Shown here one piece after another: positions 34,635-44,518 of a stretch of 64,000 bases of DNA. This stretch comes from Hemerocallis citrina (taxonomy: Eukaryota > Streptophyta > Magnoliopsida > Asparagales > Asphodelaceae), in NCBI GenBank assembly GCA_017893485.1, contig CM030366.1, positions 77,691,227 to 77,755,226 on the forward strand, in the 5' to 3' direction. A program made the translations under genes and the position numbers. The stretch's first letter is position 1, and each line of letters starts with the position of its first letter. Below the pieces are notes generated by a model. The model did not search any database. It saw only the letters and a program-made list of their open reading frames with translations, and was not told the DNA's origin.

Positions 34635-34655
34635 TTGAAATTACGGGGTGTTACA

Positions 34656-34762
34656 CATTGATATGTCTTAAATGAGATATTAGATATGATGATAAAGGGG
34701 AAAAAGGACATAAAAACATGCATAAGCAAAGGAGAAGTACCAAGTAGGGGTTTACATATTTA
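34656..34762 (+). mobile_element. Pararetrovirus, last fragment of the second copy
   Basis: Resumes directly after LTR D with the target CATTG and matches 7243-7396, including the ACATAAAAACATGCA and AGTACCAAGTAGGGG blocks. It lacks the A-rich stretch at 7279-7325 of copy 1. Similarity stops at about 34762, early in the first coding region, which marks the right end of the viral insertion or of its recognisable part. Confidence 0.8.
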
Positions 34763-35171
34763 TAAAATTCACGCAATATTCACTATTATTTTTATTGCAG
34801 CTATTTCACTACCAATTTGGTACGGTCAAGTAGAAGATTATATATAAATATACAAGAACTATTTGAAATATTAAATAAAGAAGAAGATATAAATATAGCC
34901 TTAGAATCGTATTTTTTCCTACTAGTAATATTAGGAATCTTAGTACTTAGGAAGAAAAAAATTTCAGTATACCCCACATTTTTTAAATACATAGCTAGCT
35001 CCAGTATTATATGATAGTGCTTCTGATCATAATGATTTGAGAATGTGTTTGGTTTGGTTTAGTACAACTTGCACTTTTTGTTCAGCTTACACTTTCTACT
35101 CTTTTGAACTTCCTCAGAATAGGCCTGCTTTGGATTAATGTAAATGGATCATAACTAACTTCTGGCTGCAG
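34763..35171 (+). other. Junction segment between pararetrovirus and oxidoreductase pseudogene
   Basis: 34763-35012 is AT-rich with a 65-codon open frame of unknown origin (34817-35014). It could be pararetroviral sequence missing from copy 1, or host DNA. 35013-35171 looks like the end of a plant intron: a T-rich tract, a CTAAC branch-like block at about 35154, and the acceptor TGCAG at 35171. No gene is supported here. Confidence 0.4.
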
Positions 35172-35733
35172 ATACATAGCATATTCACCTTTGCCCCCGA
35201 TCCTGACTTCCTTCAGAACGACATACGGGTGAAGCCAGATCTAGATGCACTCAGTTGATAGTCGGCAGCCCAGAGGATGGCATCGGATATAAATATAGCC
35301 TTAGAAGAAGATATAAATATAGTCATTCTTGCCTGCAGCTCTTCCCCTATTTGGGATGATGGCAAGGTTGCCACATTCCACGGCTCCTTCCTAACTCACC
35401 TCACTATGCAAGTTACTATCACAGGATCAAAAGGGACTCTTCCACTAGACGACATTGTAATTCCTTTTGAGGAGAGCTCAGCTGACTTCTCCTTTACTAC
35501 AAATGCCTGGCTTGATGATTTATCGACTGAGTGACTATGTGCCAAGTAAGCATGTCGGCGCAACTGAGCTTCCTAAAGAGGATAAGATGGTCCAAGAGTT
35601 TGCTAGGTTGGTGGGAGGAATTAAGGGCTCTGGTTGGAAGCCAAAGAATAAGTGGCCGGAGATTACGAGGAAGACACAGTTGGTGGTGGATGCAGTGAAC
35701 CGGTCGAGATTGTTGACTGAAATGTTGTACTGA
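35172..35733 (+). pseudogene. Gfo/Idh/MocA-family oxidoreductase, terminal exon fragment
   Basis: After an intron acceptor at 35171 the translation contains FAPDPDFLQNDIRVKPDLDA, then a damaged part, then ACSSSPIWDDGKVATFHGSF, LTHLTM and GSKGTL, and after a frameshift ELPKEDKMVQEFARLVGGIK and TRKTQLVVDAV, ending at the TGA of 35731-35733. This is the C-terminal part of the plant Rossmann-fold oxidoreductases related to Arabidopsis At4g09670. A stop (TGA, about 35252-35254), a replaced stretch of about 30 codons and a frameshift near 35530 make it a pseudogene. Upstream exons are not in the window. Confidence 0.75.
35284..35323 (+). repeat. Filler-like insert inside the pseudogene, copied from nearby sequence
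   Basis: GATATAAATATAGCCTTAGA occurs at 34886 and again at 35286, and the part GAAGATATAAATATAG occurs once more at about 35308. The insert sits where the exon lacks about 90 bp. This is the pattern of template-copied filler at a repaired break. Confidence 0.6.
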
Positions 35734-36752
35734 ACCCTATCTGAGCCCAGTCACACAGCAAGAACCAACTAATTGTATATACGTCAAATAAGCTTCGTGC
35801 ACTGCTGTTAAGGCACGGGCACACCCACCTGAAACGAATCACATGGGGATTAAGATATTCACCGCTCATATCCTTCTCCTCTCCAACTCCCACTAACTCA
35901 CCAAAACACTCTCACATTCGGCCCAGTCAAAGTCACAACTAAACAGGAAATAGTTGTCATGCACTTGTAGTGCAAACAACAATATGTATCCAAGTATATT
36001 ACAACATTCGGTTTCAATGTACGTAAATCAACTAATTGGGATTGAGATAAGAAATTTATCTGATTATAAGTACAAAAATACTTCCCTGCAGAGTACACAA
36101 TAATGTACTCGCCAATGAAAGGCATGATTTTATTAGTATCGGTTACCACATTTTTACGCCCTAAAGTGGAAGTGCCATTAAGTTTAGGAACTCAAATACA
36201 GAAGATGCTCTCCTGCTTGAAATTTATTTTAATTTTTTTTCTGAGCGCTTCTAAAACGTAGTTGTAGGTATCTATCAAAAAAATTTGCTGGATACAGAAA
36301 TAAATAAAGGCATTTAGTGTAGAACTAACCTTTGTCTTTCCTTAAAAAAAACAAAAACAAAAACAAACAAACAAATCAACCAACCAATCTATAACCTTTG
36401 GTTTTTTTCAATAAGGTTGTAATCAAATAGTCTCTCTCTTGCTAAGAGCATCTTTGAGACTCAAAATTTTTAAATTTAGCATTTTGAAATAGGAATTTTG
36501 AGTGTTAGTTGTAGTCATTGAGACTCAAAATTTGAGTTTGAAATAAAAAAAATTTCACGGACGGGAGCCCATCCGAAACTTTCTTTAATATAAAAAAAAT
36601 TAAGAATCTAAATTAAATATTAATTAAATCTTAATTACATCTTAATTATTAATTAAATATCAATTAAATCCTAAAATGTATCCATAGTAATTTGTATAGG
36701 CTACGTTCTATACAACTTTTTTTGGAGATTGAGAAGAAAAGGCCACGGACGG
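35734..36752. other. No gene seen; AT-rich intergenic DNA
   Basis: No convincing coding region or transposon boundary was recognised. There is an A/C-rich simple stretch at 36345-36385 and ATTAAAT repeats at 36595-36670. A GAGCATCTTTGAGACTC block near 36447 resembles ends of small Harbinger-type MITEs but lacks a partner. Confidence 0.5.
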
Positions 36753-37372
36753 TGTTACCGCTGAATCTGGTGTGGGGGTAAACAGATGAGATTTGTGAGT
36801 TCGTAGAAAAACCTGAATAGCGGATCCAAGGCTGTTCGTCGGAATTGGGCTGCTGGTTCCTGCCGCTCACCTGCAAGGAAGTGCGATACACCGGGGTTGA
36901 TCCCGGCGACGCACCATCCGACGCTCTTGTCAGTAACCAATGATGATTAAGAAAGAGCTTAAGTTGGAAAAAAAGTGATTACCTGGTCATAGTGGTAGGT
37001 AGGAGGTATTTATAGTCACCATGGGAGTCTGATTAGGGACCTAATTTCCTGTGAAACCGTTAGGAGTAAAATCCTCATAATTAGTTTAGGAAATTGATCC
37101 CTGATTCCCGGTGAGAGGATAACTGTAAATCAGGCCCGTTGATATAGTCAAATCAGTGACCCTGATCTCCTCTTGCTGGTCTGGGTTTGTCTTGGATCGG
37201 GACCCGTACCCAGCTGGAGTGGATCCGTTTCGTGGGTTATTGGATCTGTGAAGGGGAGATCCAGTGCCCGCTTCGGGTCCATCTATATGCGAAATTACCG
37301 TTTTACTCCTGAGCTTCAAGATTCGTTCCCAATCTGGACGGTTCCGATTTAACCCCATTTTTAGCCATATCA
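36753..37372 (-). repeat. 3' LTR of Tat-type element II
   Basis: 620 bp. In plus reading it is TGTTACCGC...AGCCATATCA. The TATA box (TATAAATA reversed) is at 37007-37014. Homologous to the 620-bp LTRs of element I across its length. Confidence 0.88.
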
Positions 37373-37796
37373 CGAGCCCCCCACTCCTAAAGACTGAGTG
37401 TGATCAGCCTTTGAGGAGTAGTTTAACTGTTTCGGTGGCTAGTGGAGTTGTATCGGAGTCCGAATGGAGGGTTTTGAATCTCGAAGGGGGTAGTGAGGTG
37501 ATTTTTGAAACTGTAAGCTCTTCCGAAGCCTTGTCGAATATTCAACAGTTTTTATCTATTTTTTCGGATTATTTATTTAATTTTGCGATGTGTTAACCAA
37601 TCGTTCGGGGGCCTTAACAGTACATTCTAGGCAATAATTGTTCGTTCAGGAGCTCAAAAAATATTCCCCCAAATTTATAATTATTTTCTAGAATTTTTAG
37701 TTAATCTTCCCGAATTTTTAGCAATTTTTTCGCAATTTTTAAATAAATAAAACGATTAAAATAAATAAAAACTGATTTTTAATACCTATTTATGGC

Positions 37797-39032
37797 GTGG
37801 CTTGATCTGGGCCCTTGATCTCGCGCAAGCGCGAATATCTGAAAGATCTGGCGGTTGTAGTCGCTCGGCAGCCATTTTCTCGCTTTTGGAGCTCGGATGG
37901 GCACTTGCTCGGTTAGCCGACCGGGGGTATAAGGGTTCGGCTGTCCGAGCGACGTGGCACGATCTAAGCCGTTGGATGGTGGCGCGAATCTCGAGGCGGG
38001 CTCAGTTCCCAAGAAAATGCTATCTTGTCGTTTAGCGCACGTGGCACAATCTAGACTGTTCATCATCAGAAGCACGAATTTCTGAAAGATCCAACGGTCG
38101 TGGACGTTCGGCAGCTTTTTTCTCTGTTTTGGAGCTCGGATGGGCACTTGCTCGGTTGGCCGACCGGGGGTGTAAGGGTTCGGCTGTCCGAGCGACGTGG
38201 CGCGATCTGAGCCGTTGGATGCTGGTTCGAATCTCGAGACGGGCTCAGTTCTCAAGAAAATGCTATCTTGTCATTTAGCGCACGTGGCACGATCTGGACC
38301 GTTCATCATCAGAAGCACGGATTTCTCGAAGATCCAACGGTCGTGGTCGTTTGGCGGTTTTTTTCTCTGTTTTGGAGCTCGGATGGGCACTTGCTCGGTT
38401 AGCCGACCGGGGGTATAAGGGTTCGACTGTTCGAGCGACGTGGCGCGATCTGAGCCGTTGATGGTGGCACGAATCTCGAGCCGGGACCAGTTCCCAAGAA
38501 AATGCTATCTTGTCGTTTAGCGTCACTGGCAAGATCTGGGCCGTCTGATCGAGATCTTACACAAATGTTGAGGAGAAAGCGAATTTTCTCCGTTTTGGGG
38601 CTCGGATGGGCACTTGCTCGGTTAGCCGACCGGAGGTCTAAGGGTTCGGCTGTTCGAGCGACGTGGGGCGATCTAAGCCGTTGGATGATGGCACGAATCT
38701 CGAGACGGGCCCAGTTCCCAAGAAAACACTATCTTGTCGTTTAGCGACGCTGGCAAGATCTGAGCCGTTGGATGGTTGCACGAATCTCGAGATGGCTCAG
38801 TTCCCAAGAAAATGCTATCTTGTCGTTTAGCGACGCTGGCAAGATCTGGGCCGTCTGAGCGAGATCTTACACGAATGTTGAGGAGAAAGTGAATTTTCTC
38901 CGTTTTGGGGCTCGGATGGGCACTTGCTCGGTTAGCCGACCGGAGGTCTAAGGGTTCGGCTGTTCGAGCGACGTGGCGCGATCCGGGCCGTTGGATGGCA
39001 GAACGAATCTCGAGACGGTTCAGTTCCCAAGA
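37797..39032 (-). repeat. Tandem repeats of element II, unit about 225-310 bp
   Basis: The block GGATGGGCACTTGCTCGG starts at 37895, 38138, 38381, 38604 and 38914. Each unit also has GTGGC(G/A)CGATCTGAGCCGTTGG and TATCTTGTCGTTTAGCG. Single units recur at 39746-39960 and 44519-44845, flanking the antisense gene. Open frames of 70-160 codons on either strand in this region are repeat products. Confidence 0.88.
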
Positions 39033-39745
39033 GCATTAATGGCGCCCCAGGATTTGTGTGGCGTCCCAACTTCCCGGGGTCATTAAGAATGGTGTCCTCT
39101 AATTAATGCATGGCGTTTTAGCTCCCTAGGCGTGACTGCTGGGCTTCCGTCGCTTGGCCTCCCGAGGGCCATAATGGCTGGTCCTTGGGGGGAGGTTATA
39201 AATACCCCACTCCCCCTGTAGTTTTAGTCACAACAATGTTGATTTTTAGCCATCGGAGGTGTCTGCCTTGGGCGGATGCCTGTTTTTTGAAAAATTCTAA
39301 CCCTGAGAGCGTCGGAGGGGTGGTTACTCTTCTGCCGTGATCTTCTCCTGATTCTGACGGCCCTGGTGCGAATGTCAGGGTCAGGGGGGATCAGGGCAGA
39401 AGTGATGACGACCGGAGTCCGGACCCGGGGGACAAGGTGCTTCGGAAGGATGGGTCTCCTCCGATCTCTTTCTTCCTTCCGGGCTGACGGCTTCTGATGG
39501 TTGTTAGCCCGAAGGAGCTAGAGATGGGAGGTGTGCTGATCTGATTTCTGACCGGGCCCCACGCGATGGTGGTTTTTCTCCCACCCTTGAACGTTTCGTG
39601 GTTTCGGCTTCCGAGGTCGTAAGCCTCGAGTTGCTCACGGGTGAGAGGGGAACCGACCGAGTCCTGGGGCCCGGGGGGCTCGCCGAGGGCGGTGCCTTAA
39701 AACTTTTAATCCAAATTTTCTCTTGCTTCCTGGGACAGATGCGGT
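39033..39745 (+). mobile_element. Insert with LTR-like promoter features within a repeat unit
   Basis: A repeat unit of element II is broken after TTCCCAAGA (39032) and resumes near GTCCGAGCGACTTGG (39748). The inserted 0.7 kb holds a TATA-like GGTTATAAATACCCC (about 39195) and a GAGAGCGTCGGAGGG block (39306), both hallmarks of the Tat LTR leader, but is otherwise unlike LTRs I-III. It may be a truncated LTR of another Tat subfamily, in plus orientation, upstream of the antisense gene. No clean target duplication was found. Confidence 0.4.
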
Positions 39746-40157
39746 GTGTCCGAGCGACTTGGCGCAATCTAAGCCGTTGGATGGTGGCACGAATCTCGAG
39801 ACGGGCCCAGTTCCCAAGAAAAAGCTATCTTGTCGTTTAGCGACGCTGGCAAAATCTGGGCCGTCTGATCGAGATCTTACACGAATGTTGAGGGAAAAGT
39901 GAATTTTCTTCGTTTTGGGGCTCGGATAGGCACTTGCTCGGTTAGCCGACCGGGCCCTTTGATGTTGGGGTCGGATCGCACGTCGCTCAGATTTTGATCC
40001 CGTGTGTGCCGAGCTACTTGACTTGTATCGAAACGTTTTGTCTTTTCGCCAACAGTTGCTGCTCGGTCACAAAGTCGTTTGGGCTTTCGTAACGTTTCAA
40101 GAGCAGGCCAAGTGTCGCGCCCTTACGTTAGGAAGCCCAAAAGACTTTTTCTTTCAC

Positions 40158-40164
40158 TATAAAT
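40158..40164 (+). promoter_or_regulatory. TATA box upstream of the antisense gene
   Basis: TATAAAT in CACTATAAATC, followed by a C/T-rich leader and the ATG at 40358. The spacing (about 200 bp to the ATG) suits a plant promoter with a leader of roughly 165 nt. Confidence 0.6.
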
Positions 40165-40357
40165 CTTCACTCCCCCACCCCAAATCTCATTATTCACTTT
40201 TACTTTCTCTCTCAAGTTTTTACTTTTCACCATCGAAGTTTTTAGCTCCTGGGTGGCGCTGCTAGCTGTCGCGGCAAGGCGTTTCTTTGCTCCGGCGAAC
40301 TTTTCCGACCGTAACAGTCACTTCAAGGTCAGTCTCTCTCCTTTCTCTCTAGAAAAA

Positions 40358-42673
40358 ATGGTTAAGATTACTTCTTCGGATGAGACCCCCGCCTTGGACC
40401 AAGTCGTCAGCCGAGCGGGTAAAGGAAAGGAGGTGGTGGAGCCGACCGAGCAGACCGTTGTTCGGCCGAGCAAGAGTGGCGAGGCCGCCGAGCCACTCCA
40501 GGAGGTTGTGGCGAAGTCCCAGAAGGGTAAGGGAGTGGTTACGATCATAGAGTAGCCGAAGACGGCAGGGGAGTTCGGTCGGCAGCCAATCGTTCTGTCG
40601 AGAGAGTTGTCCGAGGTGGACCATATCACTTCGGTTCTTACGGAGGCTGATTTGCATCGGATCCGGACTGGATTCCAGATCCCTGCCAAATATGGGCTGG
40701 TTCTCCTGGGGCCTGGTTTCCGAGCCTGCACGTCGTCTTCGGCCGACGCGTGCATTTTTCCGGTCGACTCCCTGGCCGCTGGGCTTCGCTTTACGCTGCA
40801 TCCGTTCATTACCGAGGTCCTCAATTGGTACGGCCTTTGCCCCGCCCAGCTGATGCCGAACACTTGGAGGCACGTTTTGGCGTTTGTTCTTCAGTGTCAA
40901 GAGATCGGCGCCGAGCCAAGTCTGTTCCTCCTTCGGAGCCTCTACCGCCCTTGTCAGCCGAACAGGAATGAGCAGAGTGACTACCTTTCGCCGCGGACAG
41001 GCGTGAAGTTGATCGAGAACCCGGACTCAATCAAGCATTGGAAGGAGAAGTATTTCATTGTCCGAGCTCCTGCACCCTGGGCAATTCCGATAGCTTGGTC
41101 GAGGGAAGGCCTGCCCAAGCGAGCGAAGAAGGAGCCGGTGCTGAGTGACGAGGAGACGGAGGTCCTCAAGAAACTCCTCGGCCTGCCGATGCTAAGTTGG
41201 AAAGACATTACCGAGGAGGCTTTGTTCCGAGGGGGTCTCAGTCCGATCGACCCCAGTACGCTTCTGGTATTTTTACTTTTTGCTTGAAGTTCTTGAAAAT
41301 TTTTCTAAGTTTTTTCATTCGGTTCGTGCAGAGTCTTCTAAGATGGACTATAGGGCGCTGATGGCAAAGGCCAAGGTGGCTAGGGAGCAAGAGACGAGAA
41401 AGAAGAGACCCTCGACAGGGCCTCAGGGCGGCCAAGCGCCGAAGATACCTTCGATCCCAAAGACCGCCGACCTGCAGGGGGTTGTTGTTCCGAATGCCGA
41501 TCCCGAGCCGGAGAAGGTCACGGCCTCCGATCCTCCTGTCTCGGATGTGCCGACTCCAACGGCGAAGGCAGATGCTCCCGGCTCGTCGAGCGGCGCGTTC
41601 AACGTGAGCAAGGTGTTATCCCTCCAAGTTCCGCCCCTCACTGCCGAAGCGGAGAAGATTCTGACCGAGGAGCACAAGCAGATCTTCGTCCCTGACTGGG
41701 AAGTAATGAAGGTCGACGGTTTTTTGGGCAACGGCAACATTTGTATGCAGGCGGTGAAGCACCTGTCGACCCCAAAGGACCGAGCGGCCCTTAAATCCAG
41801 GGAGGTCGAGGATGCCACAATGCAGATTGCTCGGAACACGATGTCGGTAAGTGGACCGAACACTTTCTTCTTGAAGCATTTTTTCCGAAATTTTCTAAGT
41901 TTCTAGGTCCGGACCTTAACGGTTTGTTCTCTTTTCAGACCCTCTGCCACTTCAACTTCTTGTTCGAAGAGTTCGCGAGCAAAGAACAAGAGCTGACGGC
42001 GCAGTACGACCGGGAGAGGTCAGAGCGTGCAAAAGCTGTGAAGCTGCTCGATGCTGAGCAACTCCTCGCGGCAAAATGCGATGTCGAAGTGGCAGGGTTG
42101 GAGGTGCAGCTGGCCGAAGCCATTCAGCGGTCGAAGGACGAGGCAGCCAAGCTCGAGGCCTCAGAGAAGGAGAATGTCGAGCTGAAGGAGGAGCTGGCCA
42201 AGGCTCGGTCGGAGGCGGAGAAAGCTCGGTCGGAGGCAGAGAAAGCTCGAAAGAAGACCGAGAAGATCATGGCCAAGCACCAATCGAAGGTGGCGAAGGC
42301 GAAGAGGGCTGTCCAGCAAGAGGCCGAGCAGCACATGTTTAAGAACATGGAGGACGCGTACGGCCGAGCCCTGCTTCATATCGCTGCTCGGAACCCGGGG
42401 TTCGACACATCCTCCTACCACTTCTACGACCCCGTGGAGGGGGAGGAGGAGCTTCCCCCGGCAATGCTCAGCCCCGAAGGACAGGCCGACGGTGTCGAAG
42501 GCACGGGCGAGACAGAGGCCGAGGGTGAGGAGGAGGAAGACTCCGAGGAGGAGGGCGAGGGCAGGACGAGGACGAAGCCGAGGGCGAGGACAAGGCCGAG
42601 GGGTCGGCAGACCCGAGCGACAAAAAGGTCGACCCCTGACTTGGTTGCGTCTTTGGTCTCTTTTTTTTTGTAA
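40358..42673 (+). CDS. Antisense element gene: plant gypsy-type transposon domain plus coiled coil (exons 1, 2, 3a)
   Basis: Three exons are inferred: 40358-41255, 41332-41846 and 41939-42673 (TAA). Introns are GTACGC...GTGCAG (phase 1) and GTAAGT...TTTCAG (phase 0). The sum is 715 codons, in frame apart from one TAG at 40553-40555. Residues 95-205 (AGLRFTLHPFITEVLNWYG, PNTWRHVLAFVLQCQEIG, EPSLFLLRSLYR) resemble the putative gypsy-type transposon domain (PF04195, Transposase_28) of plant proteins. Exon 2 is Pro/Lys-rich. Exon 3a is a long coiled coil (EKARSEAEKARKKTEK) with an acidic then Arg/Thr-rich tail. The ATG context AAAAATGG is good. Such extra genes on the antisense strand are known in Tat elements, and their role is unknown. 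Host transcript support is needed for the splice sites. Confidence 0.7.
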
Positions 42674-42840
42674 GGCCTGACGGCGGACTGGCCACCGCTT
42701 TTGTAACGCTTTTTGAGTTTTGAATGAAAACGCTTTTTGTTTGGCCAAAAATTCTCCAAGTGTTAGGCCCCGGATTTTGTGTTTGATTAGTCGTAAAATT
42801 TCTCCAAGTGTTGGGCGTCGGATTTATCTCTGCTTTTCAG

Positions 42841-43680
42841 GTGAAGTTTGGTCCGATCACGGAGGTTTCGTACCTTCGTAAGGAGCTGACCAAAACGAAG
42901 CGAGAGCTTTCACATAGCCGAGAGAGGCAGTTTTATATGTTCTTGAAGCTGGAGGAGATAAAGGCAGCTGCGAGGGGGTATTATCGCGAGTTGAAGCAAC
43001 TACGGAAGCAACCCCAAGCTCCTTGTCCCGAAGGTGAGATTGAGCGGCTTCGTAGGGAGCTTTCCGTTGTCGAGCAAAAGAATAACGAGCTCTTGGCCGA
43101 GATCCGTCACTTGGAGTTAACAAAGAAAGAACACTCGGCGGAAGAAGAGAAGCTAGCTTCCGAGTTGGGGAAGTTGTCATCCGAGTGCCAAAAGTTGTTG
43201 GCCGAGGTTGACAAGCTTAGGAGGATTACGATAGACAGGGGGATCGAGGTCACCCATTATCGACGACTTACGACCGATAGCGCCAATGTCTCGGGCTCGT
43301 CAAGACCTCCTCGTTTGAAGATGTTGACAAAGGATGATGCTCTGAGAGATAGGATTATCGAGCTGGAGGAAGAGGTCGCGTCGCTCAAGCCTCTGCCTGA
43401 GAGGGCCAACGTTCGTAATACGTCGTGTACTCGCGAAGAGAGTGAGAGAGGGATCACTTTCTACGAGCTTGTGACTCTTTTGCCTGCGGTGAGGCGGAGT
43501 CCTGCTAACGCTCAGAGTAGTGTAGCTGTCTCGTCTAGCGGTGCCTCGGTCGGCGCCACAGTTGGAGTTAGCGACGAAGGGGGATCTCGCTTCGCTGGTT
43601 TGGAATCGAGCTCGGAGGTTAGGCGTCGCCGCCCCCGCGTTTCTTTGAACCGAAGCGTACCCCTTCCGAAGAGGCACTAA
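42841..43680 (+). CDS. Possible alternative terminal exon 3b of the antisense gene (coiled coil)
   Basis: Preceded by an acceptor TGCTTTTCAG (ends 42840) and open in phase 0 for 279 codons to TAA at 43678-43680. It is preceded by a spacer with poly(A)-like GAATGAAAA. The first 160 residues are heptad-rich (ELTKTKRELSHSRER, LLAEIRHLELTKKEHSAEEE), followed by a Ser-rich tail and a basic C terminus. Phase 0 equals the donor phase of exon 2, so joining exon 2 to 3b would give about 750 residues. It could instead be the end of a separate damaged gene, as no good internal ATG starts it. Confidence 0.55.
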   Translation: MKFGPITEVSYLRKELTKTKRELSHSRERQFYMFLKLEEIKAAARGYYRELKQLRKQPQAPCPEGEIERLRRELSVVEQKNNELLAEIRHLELTKKEHSAEEEKLASELGKLSSECQKLLAEVDKLRRITIDRGIEVTHYRRLTTDSANVSGSSRPPRLKMLTKDDALRDRIIELEEEVASLKPLPERANVRNTSCTREESERGITFYELVTLLPAVRRSPANAQSSVAVSSSGASVGATVGVSDEGGSRFAGLESSSEVRRRRPRVSLNRSVPLPKRH

Positions 43681-43855
43681 ACAAATTGTCTTATGTTCCT
43701 TTAAGTTATTGTAACACTCTGTTGTAGCGTCGGTCTAGTTGTATGTAGAGCTACTTTATTTGAAATAAAAGTCTGAAAGTTTGTTTTGAAAATTCTTGAA
43801 GTGTTGGACTTCGGCAATGTTTGAAATTTTGTTGTTCGTCTCTTCCTCTTTTCAG

Positions 43856-44305
43856 CTCGTGGTGGTAGCTCAAGACGCCGACCCCAATCGCTCGGATGAC
43901 CACGCTCGAACCGAGGCTGGCTCGGGGGTGACGAGGTTGTGCTCGGCGAGGTGCCGAGAGCGGCTCTATGAAGTCGAGCTGGGATTGCGCCGAGCCGAAA
44001 GCGAGCGGAACCACCTTCAGCTCATCCTAGGTCAGCGAGACGTCGAGATCCGGCATCTGGAGAGCAGGATCGCCGAGATGACCCCTATAGGAGAGGACGA
44101 AGATTCGCTGACCGCCTTTAGCAATGCCCTTCGGATCCAGTGCGTTCGGCACAATTTGTCGAAAATAATAGCCGAAAGGGACAATCTGCTCTCTGAGATC
44201 CGTCACCTGCAGACTGTAGAGGCGGAGCTTCGGACGGAGGGAGAGGGACTGGCGGCCGAGGTTGCCAAACTGATGACCAAACGGGACATTGATGATTTTT
44301 TTTAA
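43856..44305 (+). CDS. Possible alternative terminal exon 3c of the antisense gene (coiled coil)
   Basis: Begins after the acceptor CTTTTCAG (ends 43855), in phase 0, and is open for 149 codons to TAA at 44303-44305. Its coiled coil contains RDNLLSEIRHLQTVEAELRT and GLAAEVAKL, clearly related to LLAEIRHLELTKK and KLASELGKL of exon 3b, so 3b and 3c are duplicates. Joined to exon 2 it would give about 620 residues. A poly(A)-like AATGATA lies downstream (about 44402). Whether it is used is unknown. Confidence 0.5.
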   Translation, partial: LVVVAQDADPNRSDDHARTEAGSGVTRLCSARCRERLYEVELGLRRAESERNHLQLILGQRDVEIRHLESRIAEMTPIGEDEDSLTAFSNALRIQCVRHNLSKIIAERDNLLSEIRHLQTVEAELRTEGEGLAAEVAKLMTKRDIDDFF

Positions 44306-44518
44306 AAACCAAGTGTAGTGAGTCGGCATTGTAACTTTTGTTCTTTAAGGCCTTGTAACCTTGTTGTATGGAAGAGTCGTTTTGTACCGCGTCCCAATTA
44401 TTAATGATATTTCTTTCTCGAACTTGCATGTCCTTTGTAGCTTTGTGTAGTCATTTCGTTTGTGACTGTGTTCATCGCGCCGAGGTCCCCGAGCCGGCCC
44501 CTTTCTCGTTCGCGGTCC

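Larger units (their letters stand above)
18473..34655. mobile_element. LTR family D, split by a nested Harbinger transposon
   Basis: Starts TGTAACCCCCC at 18473 and ends GGGGTGTTACA at 34655, flanked by the 5-bp duplication CATTG (18468-18472 and 34656-34660). Removing the Harbinger (19472-34194) and one TTA leaves an LTR of about 1.46 kb with no internal region, so it is a solo LTR. It contains a tandem duplication with a long TA tract on the left arm and a 36-base G run and a TA tract on the right arm. Confidence 0.85.

Noticed and set aside
36447..36560. Possible Harbinger-type MITE end (GAGCATCTTTGAGACTC)
   Set aside because: No partner inverted end or TTA-type target pair was found nearby.
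37779..38532. Minus-strand frames of up to 158 codons in element II
   Set aside because: Repeat units of about 243 bp (81 codons) keep the frame open. The peptide repeats with the DNA unit and no domain is seen.
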